64,000 nt of DNA from Paratractidigestivibacter sp003150175 (lineage in GTDB: Bacteria > Actinomycetota > Coriobacteriia > Coriobacteriales > Atopobiaceae): assembly GCF_964283195.1 (NCBI RefSeq), contig NZ_CAXYLH010000006.1; one strand, given 5' to 3'. Both the position numbers and the translations under genes were made by a program. The notes below the pieces were generated by a model. That model ran no database searches, was not told where the DNA came from, and saw nothing but the letters and a program-made list of their open reading frames with translations. Below, piece after piece: positions 1 to 9,736 of this stretch (the stretch's first letter is position 1; each line of letters opens with the position of its first letter).

Positions 1-742
1 TGTTGTCGTCGGGGTCCACGCTCATGCCGCCCGTGCACACGATGAGGTCGACGCCGGCGGCGCGGGCTTCGTCGATGGCGGCCACGACGTCAGGGGTCTC
101 GTCTCCGGGCTTGACGGTAAGGGTGACCTCGATGCCGAACTCGGCGAGCTTGCGCACGATGACAGGCGTGAACGCATCCTCGATGAGGCCGTTCGCGACC
201 TCGGAGCCGGTGGCGATCACGGCCGCGGTCCTCGCCGTGAAGGGCCTGACTTCGAGCAGCGGCTCGTCGCCGGCCGCGCGCTCGGCGGCCTCGAGGACCT
301 CCTCGCGCACGACGAGCGGAATCACGCGCGTGCCGGCCAGAGCGTCGCCCTCGCGGACCGCGAAGCCGCCCTTGCGCGTTGCCACCATAACCTCGTCGGT
401 GGCGTTGACCGCCATGAGGCGCTCGGAGTTGACCAGGAGCACGCCGTCGGTCGCGGCCTTGATGCCGATCTTTCCCTCGGAGGGCTCGCCGGCGGCGATG
501 GTTCCGGGCCCCAGGCAGAGCGAGGCCAGGCGCCGCGCCGCATCGTTCTCGTGCACCATGCCCTGCTCGAGCTCCCAGACGTAGAGGTTGACCTTGCCCA
601 TGCTCAGCAGCACGGGGATGTCCTCCTCACGGACCACATGGCCCTTCTTGAAGCGCGGCCCCTTGGACTTGCCGGGAATGATTTGTGTCAAGTCTTGGCA
701 CAACACCTGTCCAACTGCGTCTTCGGTGCGAATCGTCTTCAT
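1..742 (-). CDS. Molybdopterin-binding protein, MoeA/MoaB-like (3' end cut by window)
   Basis: The gene starts with ATG at 742 behind the purine-rich site AGGAGAGA and runs off the left window edge, so only about 247 codons are visible. The residues MKTIRTEDAVGQVLCQDLTQI open an MoeA-like N-terminal region, and near residue 240 the motif TGGMSVDPDD matches the MoCF/MogA molybdopterin-binding fold. Such stand-alone proteins in Firmicutes and Coriobacteriia accompany xanthine dehydrogenase maturation genes and probably help insert molybdenum into molybdopterin. It lies downstream of moaC-MOSC on the same strand, separated by a palindrome that may end or attenuate the upstream transcript. Exact reaction is inferred from family only. 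Confidence 0.8.
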   Translation of the reverse strand, partial: MKTIRTEDAVGQVLCQDLTQIIPGKSKGPRFKKGHVVREEDIPVLLSMGKVNLYVWELEQGMVHENDAARRLASLCLGPGTIAAGEPSEGKIGIKAATDGVLLVNSERLMAVNATDEVMVATRKGGFAVREGDALAGTRVIPLVVREEVLEAAERAAGDEPLLEVRPFTARTAAVIATGSEVANGLIEDAFTPVIVRKLAEFGIEVTLTVKPGDETPDVVAAIDEARAAGVDLIVCTGGMSVDPDDN

Positions 743-756
743 TTCTCTCTCCTAAA

Positions 757-785
757 TGACGAAAAGGGACAGTCCCTTTTCGTCA
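757..785. repeat. GGGAC-type palindrome (copy 1)
   Basis: A perfect inverted repeat with 14-base arms (TGACGAAAAGGGAC and its complement) around a single base. Almost the same palindrome with longer arms occurs at 51490-51528, and related GGGAC stems sit at 4778-4872 and 31123-31166. It may act as a terminator-like hairpin between moaC-MOSC and the molybdopterin-binding gene, or be a REP-like mobile repeat. Confidence 0.75.
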
Positions 786-818
786 TCGCGAAGAAGGGCC
801 GCCCCGTTGCTCATTGCG

Positions 819-1877
819 TTACCGGCGGACGTGGATGGGGTCACCGGGGCGGACGGTGCCGCCGCGCGTGACGACGGCGAAGACGCCGTCGGTCGGCATC
901 ACGCACTTGCCGGTGAGCCGGCGGATCTCGCAGTCGTTGTGGCACTGCTTGCCGATCTGCGTCATCGCGAGCTCGCACTCCCCGACCTCGAGCACCGTGC
1001 CCACGGGCAGCTCCTTGAGCGAGAGGCCGCGGGTGAGGATGTTCTCGGCGAAGTCCCCGGCGGCGAGGTTGGGCAGCATCTCGCGCATGACGTCGACGGA
1101 CTCCTCGGGAAGGAGGCTCACCATGCGGTGCCAGTTGCCGGCGTGCGCGTCGCCCTCGACGCCGTGGCCGACGACGAGCTCGATCGACTCCTGCGGCTTC
1201 TTGCGAGTGCCCTTCTTTTCGGAGATGGAGACCGCGACGACCGAGGCTGCCGGCCCCGTGGCGCAGGCCGTCCCGGCCGGCTCGGCAGCGTCGACCGAGC
1301 CTTCACCGTTCGCGCAGCCGTCCGCGCCGCGCACGAAGTGGCCGGAGGCGCCGCCGGACTTCTCGAGCAGGCGGACGCCGTCGATGACCATGTCGCGCTG
1401 GTGGGCTTTGAGCATGTCGTAGACGGTGAGGCCGGCAACGGAGGCGGCGGTAAGGGCCTCCATCTCGACGCCCGTCTCGCCGCAACAGCGGCAGGTCGCC
1501 TCGATGGCGACGCCACAGTCGGCACCGGCGCCGCGGCAAGCGTCGCCCCCAGCGCCCGCAGCTCCGCCCGCGCCGCCCCCGCAGACCGCACCGCCGACGA
1601 GCTCGAAGCGCACGTCGACGCCGGTGAGCTGGATAGGGTGGCACATGGGCACGAGCTCCCAGCAGCGCTTGGCCGCCATGATGCCCGCGACCTGCGCCAC
1701 CGCGAGCACGTCGCCCTTCTTGCAGCCGCCCGTGCGCACGAGCTCGAGCGTGGCCGGAGCCATGCGCACGAAGCCCGCCGCCCGCGCCACGCGCTGGGTC
1801 TTCTGCTTCGCCGAGACGTCGACCATGCGGGCGCGCCCCTGTTCGTTGATGTGGGTGAGGTCATTCGTGTGCGCCAT
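819..1877 (-). CDS. moaC: MoaC-MOSC fusion protein (cyclic pyranopterin monophosphate synthase plus MOSC domain)
   Basis: 352 residues. Residues about 1-190 are MoaC, which turns the MoaA product into cyclic pyranopterin monophosphate: visible are MVDVSAK, the KRCWELVPMCHPI core and GVEMEALTAASVAGLTVYDM. A linker rich in Ala and Gly (about 85-105) interrupts the MoaC part. Residues about 220-352 are a MOSC domain (HGVEGDAHAGNWHRMVSLL, FAENILTRG, IGKQCH with the conserved Cys), a sulfur-carrier fold linked to molybdenum cofactor enzymes. The start overlaps no other gene but lies 4 bases after moaA, so both are surely cotranscribed. The fusion suggests coupled early and late cofactor steps; the MOSC role is inference. 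Confidence 0.9.
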   Translation of the reverse strand: MAHTNDLTHINEQGRARMVDVSAKQKTQRVARAAGFVRMAPATLELVRTGGCKKGDVLAVAQVAGIMAAKRCWELVPMCHPIQLTGVDVRFELVGGAVCGGGAGGAAGAGGDACRGAGADCGVAIEATCRCCGETGVEMEALTAASVAGLTVYDMLKAHQRDMVIDGVRLLEKSGGASGHFVRGADGCANGEGSVDAAEPAGTACATGPAASVVAVSISEKKGTRKKPQESIELVVGHGVEGDAHAGNWHRMVSLLPEESVDVMREMLPNLAAGDFAENILTRGLSLKELPVGTVLEVGECELAMTQIGKQCHNDCEIRRLTGKCVMPTDGVFAVVTRGGTVRPGDPIHVRR

Positions 1878-1881
1878 GGCG

Positions 1882-2825
1882 CTATCCCCCGATCTCGTTC
1901 ATGTCGCGCGTGGACTCGCTCGCGTGCGACTCGTCCATGTGATGGTACTTCGGCTTGGCCGCGATGGCCCCGCGCAGGGCGGCAAGAAGGGCCTCCCCCT
2001 CAAGCCCGCGCAGGTCGACCTCGGCCGAGGAGTGCAGGCAAGGCTTGCAGCGGCCGTCCGCCGTCACGCGGATGCGGCTGCAACCGTCGCAGAACTTGTG
2101 GCTCATCGGCCGGATGAGCCCGACGTTGCCCGCCCAGCCCGGCACGTGCCAGAGCTCGGCCACGCCGTCGCGGCCGCGCGGCTCGGCGCCGGCGGGCAGC
2201 CGCCCGAGCACGTAGTCTGCCGGCAAGAAGCGCCCGCGCGGCCAGCCGGCGGCGGGGCCGATGGGCATGAGCTCGATGAAGCGCACGTCGACGGGCTCGT
2301 CCTTGGCCAGCGCCGCCAGGTCGGCGACCTCGTCGTCGTTGACGCCGCCCATGAGGACGGCGTTGATCTTCGTGCGGGCAAAGCCCGCCTCGCGCGCGGC
2401 GGCGATGCCGGCGAGGGCGTCGGCCAGCCTGCCGCAGCGCGTGATCTTCGCGTAGCGCTCGGGCCGCAGGGTGTCGAGGCTCACGTTCAGGCGCCCGAGG
2501 CCGGCGGCGCGCAGGTCGGCAGCGATGGGCGCGAGCTGGCACGCGTTCGTGGTCATGGCCACGTCCTCGACACCCGGCACCTCGGCCACCATGCGCACGA
2601 GGTCGACCACGCCGCGGCGCGCGAGCGGCTCACCGCCGGTGAGGCGGACCTTGCGCACGCCGAGCTCCGCGCAAGCGCGCACGATGCGCGCGAGCTCCTC
2701 GAAACTCAGGATCTGGTCGTGCGCGAGCATCGGCACGCCGCCTTCCGGCATGCAGTACACGCAGCGGCAGTTACACCTGTCGGTAATGGAAAGGCGCAGG
2801 TACTCGATGCTCCTGCCCTCGCGGT

Positions 2826-2832
<7 letters not shown>
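1882..2832 (-). CDS. moaA: GTP 3',8-cyclase MoaA (radical SAM)
   Basis: Converts GTP to 3',8-cyclo-GTP, the first step of molybdenum cofactor synthesis. The radical SAM cluster motif CNCRCVYC is near residue 30, followed by LTGGEPL; the C-terminal second cluster region shows FCDGCSRIRVTADGRCKPCL. I chose GTG at 2832 because it overlaps the modC stop (GTGCTAG) and the protein then begins directly at the conserved DREGR..EYLRLSITDRCN region, giving 316 residues; an ATG at 2871 would add an Arg-rich tail inside modC. Part of the mod-moa operon. The usual C-terminal Gly-Gly of MoaA is present. Confidence 0.93.
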
Positions 2833-4027
<1,195 letters not shown>

Positions 4028-4031
<4 letters not shown>

Positions 4032-4774
4032 CGCGCACCTCCCAGGCGCACGCTGCCGGGCTTGGCGGCGGACTTCGCGCCGGCCCTCGCGCCGGCCTTC
4101 GCGCCCGTCTTGCCCTTCTGCTCGAACCAGTTCATGGCAAGAAGGACCACGGCCGAGATACCGAGGTTGACCATGACCCACGCGAAGGCGCCCGCGTCGT
4201 CGTTCGTGCGCCACAGCTGGTAGACGGTGGTGGACACGGTGGCGGTGGAGCCGGGGGTGTAGCCGCAGATCATGGCGGTGGCGCCGTACTCGCCGAGCGC
4301 GCGGGCGAAGGCGAGCACCGCGCCCGCCACGATTCCCTGCTGGCAGCACGGCATCTTCACGCGCCAGAAGATCCAGCGCTCGGAGCGGCCGAGGGTGCGC
4401 GCCGCGTCGGCGAGGCTCTCGTCGAAGGACTCGAAGGCGCCGCGGGCGGTGCGGTACATGAGCGGGAAGCTCACCACGACGGTGGCCAGGATCGCCGCGT
4501 ACCACACCATGGTGAGCTTGATGCCGAAGGTGCTCAGCAGCCATGCGCCGGCGGTGCGCCGGGGGCCGAAGACGCGCAGCAGGAGGTAGCCGACGACGGT
4601 CGGCGGCAGGACGAGCGGCAGCGTGAGCACGACGTCCAGCACGCCCTTGACCACGCGCGGCGCGCGGGCCACGACGTTGGCGAGGAATATGCCGAGGAAG
4701 TACACGACCACGGTCGAGACCGCGGCGATCCTCACCGAGTTGTACAGCGGATACCAGTCCATGCGCCCATCCAT
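4028..4774 (-). CDS. modB: Molybdate ABC transporter permease ModB
   Basis: 248 residues with about five hydrophobic segments and the permease EAA-type loop (SLADAARTLGRSERWIFWRVKMPCCQQGIVAGAVLAFARALGEYGATAMI), typical of ModB/CysT. The last 30 residues are an Ala/Lys/Gly-rich tail (KTGAKAGARAGAKSAAKPG) not usual in the family. A second ATG four codons in (MDWYPLYNS) is an equally good start. It sits between modA and modC; modA is separated by a large inverted repeat (4778-4872). Confidence 0.92.
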
Positions 4775-4777
4775 CCG

Positions 4778-4872
4778 TGGGACAAAAGGGACGGGGGATT
4801 TTGTCCCAAATTGTGGAGATTCTCCTCCCCGCCATCACATTTTGGGACAACCCCCCCGTCCCTTTTGTCCCA
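4778..4872. repeat. Nested GGGAC-type inverted repeat between modA and modB (copy 2)
   Basis: The outer arms TGGGACAAAAGGGACGGGGG (4778-4797) and its complement (4853-4872) are perfect 20-base inverted repeats. Inside lie a second pair TTGTCCCAAA / TTTGGGACAA (4801-4810, 4840-4849) and a central GGAGATTCTCC. The 95-bp element would fold into a long hairpin in the modA-modB transcript and may reduce read-through from modA into modBC. Confidence 0.8.
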
Positions 4873-4878
4873 GAACCG

Positions 4879-5751
4879 CTACGCCGTCGCGAGCGGGGTG
4901 AAGCCAACCTCGCTGAAGCACTTAGAGGCCTCGGTACCCTTGAGGAACTCGAGGAAGAGCTTGGCGCCCTCGGCCTGCGGCGCGTTCTTCATCGCGGCCG
5001 CGGGGTAGACGACCTGGCCGCACATCTCCTTGGTGGCCTCGTCGACCACGGTGAGGCCCGCGGAGAACGCGTCGGTCTTGTAGATGACACCGCAGTCCAC
5101 GGCGCCCTCGCCGACCTGGGAGGTGACCTCCTTGACGTTCGTGCCGTAGGTGATGCAGCCGGCCTTGGCCAGCGCCTCCTCGTCGAGCTCGTAGTAGGCC
5201 AGGATCTTCTGGGTGTACTGGCCCACGGGCACGTCGGAGTTGCCCATGCTCAGCAGGATCTCGCCGGACTTGAGGCGCTCGGCCAAGTCGTTGAAGTCAA
5301 TGATCTTCTTGGGGTTGCCATCGGGAACGACGAGGGTGACCTTGTTCTCGAGGATGTCGAAGCGGGTGGCGTGATCGACGAAGTCGAGGCCCTCGTCGTT
5401 GCCCTTCTCGGCCTCGGCGTCGAGCGCGTTCATCTGCTTCTGGCCCGCGGAGATGAAGACGTCGCAGTCGGCGCCCTCCTGGATCTGAGTCTTGAGCGTG
5501 CCCGAGGAGTCGTAGTTGAACGAGAGCCCGTAGCCCTGGTTCTCGGCCATGAACTCGTCGCCGGCCTTGGTCAGCGACTCGGTCATCGACGCCGCGGCAA
5601 AGACGATGAGCTTGGCCCTCTGGGCGTCGTCGCCGGAGCCCTTCTGGGCGGAGTCGTCGTTCGCGCCGGCGCCGGCGCCGCCGCAGGCCGCGAGGCCCAG
5701 GCCGCAGATAACAGCCGCGGAGCCGCCGAGGAACTGCCTTCTGTTGATCAT
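4879..5751 (-). CDS. modA: Molybdate-binding lipoprotein ModA
   Basis: 290 residues from ATG 5751, which follows GGAAGGAAAG. The N-terminus MINRRQFLGGSAAVICGLGLAACGG has a twin-arginine-like motif and a lipobox (LAAC), so the mature protein is a surface lipoprotein. The periplasmic-binding fold is shown by AAASMTESLTKAGDEF, FNYDSSGTLKTQIQEGADCDVFISA and GAVDCGVIYKTDA. It captures molybdate for ModBC. It leads the mod-moa gene series, while xdhC-like/yqeB upstream form another unit on the same strand. Confidence 0.93.
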   Translation of the reverse strand: MINRRQFLGGSAAVICGLGLAACGGAGAGANDDSAQKGSGDDAQRAKLIVFAAASMTESLTKAGDEFMAENQGYGLSFNYDSSGTLKTQIQEGADCDVFISAGQKQMNALDAEAEKGNDEGLDFVDHATRFDILENKVTLVVPDGNPKKIIDFNDLAERLKSGEILLSMGNSDVPVGQYTQKILAYYELDEEALAKAGCITYGTNVKEVTSQVGEGAVDCGVIYKTDAFSAGLTVVDEATKEMCGQVVYPAAAMKNAPQAEGAKLFLEFLKGTEASKCFSEVGFTPLATA

Positions 5752-5864
5752 TTGTCTTTCCTTCCTATAAGGGCGAGAAGCGCCGCGCCCTCCCGTCGAT
5801 TCCCTGGCAAGAAGGGCGCTCTGCCCCCCGCCACGCAGCCCGACAAGGGTCGCGCCCTCCCCCG

Positions 5865-6872
5865 CTATTTGCTGTGGGGGCGGTGCGGGCGCAGCTCGGC
5901 GCGGCAACGGATCATCTGCGCCGCGATGGAGACCGCGATCTCGGCCGGGGTCACAGCGAGGATGTCGTCGCCGATGGGCAGGTGCACTGACTCGGCGAGC
6001 TCGGCGGAGATGCCGTGCTCCTCGAGCGTGCGGCGCACGAAGCCGGCCTTGCGGGCGCTGCCGATGCAGCCGACGTAGGCCGGGCGGTGGGGCAAGACGT
6101 GCTCGAGCACGATAGCGTCGCCCAGGTGCCCGTGGGTGAGCACGACGACGAAGTCGCGCGGGGTGATGTGCGTGTAGTCGTCGAGGTCTTTAAACGCGCC
6201 GCAGGTCACGCCACGTGCAGCGGGGAAGGCGGCCGGGTCGCAGATGCCCGGGCGGTCATCGACGACCTCCACGACGAAGCCGACGCTCGCGAGCACCGGC
6301 ACGAGCGCGCGGCCCACGTGGCCGCCGCCGAACACGTAACACACGGGCTCGGCGCCCACGGGCTCGCGGTAGAGCTTGGCGCCCTCGTCCCACACGGGAA
6401 CGTCGCAGCCGTCGTCCTCAAAGACCACGCGCGCGGCGGGGGCGGCGGCGTCGGACCAGTCCTCGACGAGCCATGCGGCGTCGCCGGACTCGGCGGCGCC
6501 CGCGATGGCCGAGAGCCATCCCTCGTCCTCGGCGGTCAAGAGGCGCACGGCAAGAAGGGCGTCGCCGCCGCAGGCCATGTCGTTCTTCGCGTGGGTCATC
6601 CACTCGAGCGAGGCGGGCGCGGGCTGGCCGGCGGCCGCCGCGGCGAGGAGCTCGCCCTCGCGCGCCTGGACGATGAACTCGATGTTTCCGCCGCCCACGG
6701 TGCCGATGAAGGAGCCGTCGGAAAGCGCGAGCATGCGCGCGCCCTCGTGGCGCGGCATGGAACCCGCGGTGGCGAGCAGGCTCGCGAGCGCGACGGGACG
6801 CCCGGCGGCGAGCTCGGCGCGCGCGGCGGAGATGATCTGTTGGTCGTTGATGGTCCCTGCTACGTCGTTCAT
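5865..6872 (-). CDS. XdhC-family molybdenum hydroxylase maturation protein
   Basis: 335 residues from ATG 6872, overlapping the yqeB stop (ATGA). The N-terminal XdhC/CoxI domain includes VALASLLATAGSMPRHEGARMLAL and IGTVGGGNIEF; the C-terminal Rossmann-like domain has YVFGGGHVGRALVPVLASVGF and later YVGCIGSARKAG. XdhC proteins bind molybdenum cofactor and help sulfuration and insertion into xanthine dehydrogenases. Position beside yqeB and yqeC indicates service for the selenium-dependent hydroxylases encoded further right in this window. Confidence 0.9.
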   Translation of the reverse strand: MNDVAGTINDQQIISAARAELAAGRPVALASLLATAGSMPRHEGARMLALSDGSFIGTVGGGNIEFIVQAREGELLAAAAAGQPAPASLEWMTHAKNDMACGGDALLAVRLLTAEDEGWLSAIAGAAESGDAAWLVEDWSDAAAPAARVVFEDDGCDVPVWDEGAKLYREPVGAEPVCYVFGGGHVGRALVPVLASVGFVVEVVDDRPGICDPAAFPAARGVTCGAFKDLDDYTHITPRDFVVVLTHGHLGDAIVLEHVLPHRPAYVGCIGSARKAGFVRRTLEEHGISAELAESVHLPIGDDILAVTPAEIAVSIAAQMIRCRAELRPHRPHSK

Positions 6873-7756
6873 GCGAACTCCTCGATTCCAGAGAGATCGA
6901 GCCCGGAGGCGGCGGCCGTGGCCACGACCTTGGGGACGGCCTGCCATTCGCGTGCGGAGCCCACGCCGGCGAGCGCGCCGGTAAGGTGGAGGATGGCCTC
7001 GAGCACGCCGCCGCCGACGGCGCTCGCCTTGTCGGAGACGGTGCGGATGAACGCGGCCTCACAGCGCGGGTCCACGTCGCCGGACTTCATGCCGCGGCGC
7101 ACGGTGACGCCGGCCTGCAGAAGGCCGCGGACCACGCCGTCGATGGTGGCCACCATGGCCTTGCCCGCGACCTCGCCGCAGACGGTGCCCGCGTGGACCT
7201 CGTCGCCGATGCACACGCGGGGCTCAAAGACGCCGTCTGCCGGCGCCCGCAGCACGCGCTCGCCGGCGTAGCCGCCGATGAGGCCGGGGATGGCGGTGTT
7301 GGCGATGGGCGAGCCCTTGTAATAAACGCGCCCCAGGTAGTGGCCGCGCATGGTCTCGACGGCGGCGTCGACGTCCACCGGCGCGGTGAAGCCCGGGCCC
7401 ACGCCGATGACCACGGGGGCCATGCCGCGCGTGGTGCCGAGGTTCTTCTTTGCGAGGATCGCGTCGACGAGGACGTCGGGCGCGAGCTCGGGCGCCATGC
7501 GGGCCTCCGCGTCAACGACGACGGCGACGTCGCCGGCAGCCACGGCTGCGCGCACGGCGGCCGCGTCGGCGCAGAGCACGCCGCGGACGTCCTCGACGGT
7601 GGTCTCGCCCAGGCGGATGGCTTCGCTGAAGCAGACAGTGCGGCGGATGGACGTGGGAACGGCCAAGTCCGCCATGACAACCTGCATGCCGCAGCGGTGC
7701 AGGCGCAGCGCGATGCCGGTGGCGATATCCCCCGCGCCGCGAACGTAAACCAACAT
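6869..7756 (-). CDS. yqeB: YqeB, selenium-dependent molybdenum hydroxylase system protein
   Basis: 295 residues. The start VYVRGAGDIATGIALRLHRCGMQVVMADLAVPTSIRRTVCFSEAI is the hallmark of the EF2563/YqeB family, and the middle contains PVVIGVGPGFTAPVDVDAAVETMRGHYLGR. Family members occur only with hydroxylases thought to carry a labile selenium cofactor; their biochemical role is unsettled. Translationally coupled to the xdhC-like gene. The divergent yqeC is 152 bp away, so the two probably share a regulatory gap. Confidence 0.92.
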   Translation of the reverse strand: MLVYVRGAGDIATGIALRLHRCGMQVVMADLAVPTSIRRTVCFSEAIRLGETTVEDVRGVLCADAAAVRAAVAAGDVAVVVDAEARMAPELAPDVLVDAILAKKNLGTTRGMAPVVIGVGPGFTAPVDVDAAVETMRGHYLGRVYYKGSPIANTAIPGLIGGYAGERVLRAPADGVFEPRVCIGDEVHAGTVCGEVAGKAMVATIDGVVRGLLQAGVTVRRGMKSGDVDPRCEAAFIRTVSDKASAVGGGVLEAILHLTGALAGVGSAREWQAVPKVVATAAASGLDLSGIEEFA

Positions 7757-7908
7757 GGATGCCTCCTCGGCTGTCGTACAATCTTTTGGTAATGCTAACA
7801 GATTCTTTCGCCTGCGTTATATCGGCTTCACAGCAACGGTTAGCTGCGGCAATCCTTCGTTTTAGGGTAGTTTTTCAGCCAGCTTCTTACTTTTAGTTAG
7901 GTGAGCAA
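7757..7908. other. Divergent intergenic region between yqeB and yqeC
   Basis: 152 bp that must hold both outward promoters. It is markedly more A/T-rich than its surroundings. I see GCTAACAGATTCTTTCG near 7791, which is a poor match to the purine-cluster operator described at 33903, and a TAGGTGAG ribosome-binding stretch just before yqeC. No convincing promoter pair was identified. Confidence 0.3.
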
Positions 7909-8601
7909 ATGAAATTGCAGGAAGCATTGGAAATTCCCCGGGGTATCACCTCCGTGATCGGGGGCGGCGGAAAGACGACGCTGCTCTCCGTGCTCGCGCG
8001 CGAGCTGGCCTGCGGCGGCGCCACGGTGGCCCTCGCCACGTCGACGCACTTCTTGCCCTTCGAGGGCATGCCGGCGCTCTCCGGGCCGGACGAGTGGGAC
8101 GCGGCGGCGAGCCCCATCGCCTGCTTCGCCTCCTCCACCGAGGAAGGCAAGCTTACCGTGCCCGCCTGCGGCATCCCCGCACTGGCGGAGGCGGCCGACT
8201 ACGTGCTCGTCGAGGCCGACGGCAGCAAGCGCCTGCCGCTCAAGGCCCACGCCGACTGGGAGCCCGCGGTGCCGGCGGGCAGCGCGCGCTGCGTCCTCGT
8301 GCTCGGAGGCAGCGGCTTCGGACGGCCCGTGAGCGAGGCCGTCCACCGACCGGAGCTGTTCTGTGGGCTTGTGGGCTGTGAGGGCGATGCGGACGCGACG
8401 CCCGAGCTCGTGGCCGCCGCGATCGCCGCCGAGACGGCATCCGGCCGCATCGCCCCCGACGTCGTCGTAGTCAACCAAGCCGAGGGTCCGCGCGTGGCGG
8501 ACGCGGCGTGCGCCTTCGCGGGCACCCTTCACGCGCACGGCGTGGGGGCGCCCGTCCTCGCCGGCAGCATCCGCGACGCCGAGCTCGTCGCGTGCGGTTA
8601 G
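7909..8601 (+). CDS. yqeC: YqeC, selenium-dependent hydroxylase accessory protein
   Basis: 230 residues. A P-loop GGGGKTTLLSVLARELA begins near residue 19 and VLVEADGSKRLPLKAHADWEP is the family's diagnostic central motif. YqeC is a predicted NTPase found with YqeB and XdhC in genomes with selenium-dependent molybdenum hydroxylases; its substrate is unknown. It is the only cofactor gene of the island on the + strand. A terminator-like hairpin lies at 8862-8891, about 260 bp downstream. Confidence 0.9.
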   Translation: MKLQEALEIPRGITSVIGGGGKTTLLSVLARELACGGATVALATSTHFLPFEGMPALSGPDEWDAAASPIACFASSTEEGKLTVPACGIPALAEAADYVLVEADGSKRLPLKAHADWEPAVPAGSARCVLVLGGSGFGRPVSEAVHRPELFCGLVGCEGDADATPELVAAAIAAETASGRIAPDVVVVNQAEGPRVADAACAFAGTLHAHGVGAPVLAGSIRDAELVACG

Positions 8602-8642
8602 CGGGACGTGGCAGGGGCGCAGGGTTGTGAAGCCTTCACAAA

Positions 8643-8895
8643 TAAGGGCCCGTCAACCGAACCGGGCCCGAACAACAAGGACTCCCCAGGGCGAAAGTCG
8701 CCTCCTACAGCGGCATAGTTTTCGGGGGCTCGGGGCCCATAAAGGCGCCCCTTGCCCCCGATGAATCACCCGTTGCGCGCAGACCCGATGAACGGGTAAA
8801 ATCGGTAACGAACGGAGGCTAAGCCCTCCTGTTTGGTTGCACAAAACCGGGCTACGCCCAAGAATCAGCCACCGGCCAGGGTGGCTGATTCTCGT
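8643..8895. ncRNA. Candidate structured RNA or untranslated region (strand uncertain)
   Basis: Nearly every part of this stretch can pair with its neighbour: GGGCCCG/CGGGCCC (8646-8652, 8663-8669), a GAAA-capped stem near 8690-8705, a nested G-rich/C-rich stem near 8723-8760, a two-step stem with ACCCGTT/AACGGGT inside CGAT/ATCG near 8760-8807, GGAGG/CCTCC near 8815-8830, and a 12-bp stem at 8862-8891. Read leftwards it ends in a GC stem followed by TTATTT; read rightwards it ends in the 12-bp stem followed by TCGTTT. It matches no RNA family I can recognise (not tmRNA, SRP or RNase P). Confidence 0.3.
8862..8891 (+). terminator. Hairpin downstream of yqeC
   Basis: Perfect 12-bp stem GAATCAGCCACC / GGTGGCTGATTC with a 6-base loop, followed by TCGTTT on the + strand. 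Probably a terminator for yqeC or part of the structured region; the T-run is weak. Confidence 0.5.
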
Positions 8896-8917
8896 TTAAG
8901 GGCCTCACCCGCCGCGC

Positions 8918-9001
8918 CTACCGCCTAGAGATCAAACGATACAGAGTCGCCGCCAAATAAAGCACGGCGAACGAAAGCACAAGCGAAGTCAGCTCATCCA
9001 C
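8918..9001 (-). CDS. Possible 27-residue membrane peptide
   Basis: A GTG start at 9001 lies 8 bases after GGAGG, and the frame encodes a peptide with acidic N-terminus (DELTS), a single hydrophobic core (LVLSFAVLYLAATLY) and a basic tail (LISRR). This layout is typical of small membrane toxins of type I toxin-antitoxin pairs or holin-like peptides. It is followed on the same strand by the structured stretch 8643-8895, which could contain an antisense partner. It was found by eye and is too short for statistics. Confidence 0.3.
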   Translation of the reverse strand: MDELTSLVLSFAVLYLAATLYRLISRR

Positions 9002-9271
9002 GGGAATCCCTCCAATCCGCCTGCAGGACTCGGAGGGCGCCACCGAACGCTCGTTCTATTTTACCATACAAGTGTTTGTCCATGAGGCAAACTGGCTCGT
9101 CATAGGGCGAATATTGATCCGAAGCCAACCAAGTCGACCTGTAGCCCGCTATGCCTACACCTACTGCTAACAACAGTTCAAACAGGCAGGCTAGCTGGGC
9201 AAAGAAGAACCGGCCACGGGCACAGGCCCGCAACCGGCACAGTAAGCTGCGCTGCAGGCGCAACCAATCTC

Positions 9272-9721
9272 TTACTCTTTGGTGCCGTCAGCCCTTCCCC
9301 GCAGGTAATCGCGCGCAATATCAAGCGGAAGAATCGCGGGGATCATCACCGGACCCGCCGGCGACAATCCAGTCACAGTCATGATGCACGTCTTTACGTG
9401 GCCATACGCCATGGAGAGGGCATTGGAGAGCAAGTACTCCTCGGCCTGTTCCTTAGTAATGTCCGGAGAGAGCGACGCATGGGCAGAAACGAGCACCCCG
9501 ACGCTTGCGGACAGCTTCTCTTCGTCTTCATTCTCGCGATCAACAAGCGAGGTGTCGACAGTAAGGCTAAGAGAGACCAAGCCCTCGCCTCCCTCGCTTT
9601 CGAGCTGGCTGACCGTAAAATCCAGCCCAAGTTTTTGGGTCATCTTCGAAGCGGGAGAATCCGCAATTTGGAACGAAGACTTAACCAGAAGCAGGTCATC
9701 GAGCTGAATCGGCGCAATCAT
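9272..9721 (-). CDS. SecB-like chaperone
   Basis: 149 residues. The sequence DDLLLVKSSFQIADSP, alternating strand pattern, LSPDITKEQAEEYLLSNALSMAYGHVKTCIMTVTG and the ending PVMIPAILPLDIARDYLRGR resemble the SecB-like fold used by chaperones of toxin-antitoxin-chaperone (TAC) systems such as the Rv1957 type. It lies 15 bases after a HigA-like antitoxin gene on the same strand, the gene pair expected for TAC modules, where the chaperone protects a degradation-prone antitoxin. No recognisable HigB toxin is next to it. Assignment rests on pattern recognition; a structure prediction would settle it. Confidence 0.6.
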   Translation of the reverse strand: MIAPIQLDDLLLVKSSFQIADSPASKMTQKLGLDFTVSQLESEGGEGLVSLSLTVDTSLVDRENEDEEKLSASVGVLVSAHASLSPDITKEQAEEYLLSNALSMAYGHVKTCIMTVTGLSPAGPVMIPAILPLDIARDYLRGRADGTKE

Positions 9722-9736
9722 TCATAGTAATCTCCG

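Noticed and set aside
8994..9263. An 89-codon frame after the SecB-like gene (TTG start)
   Set aside because: It has a hydrophobic stretch but no ribosome-binding site and overlaps the promoter region of the 27-residue peptide; too weak to call.
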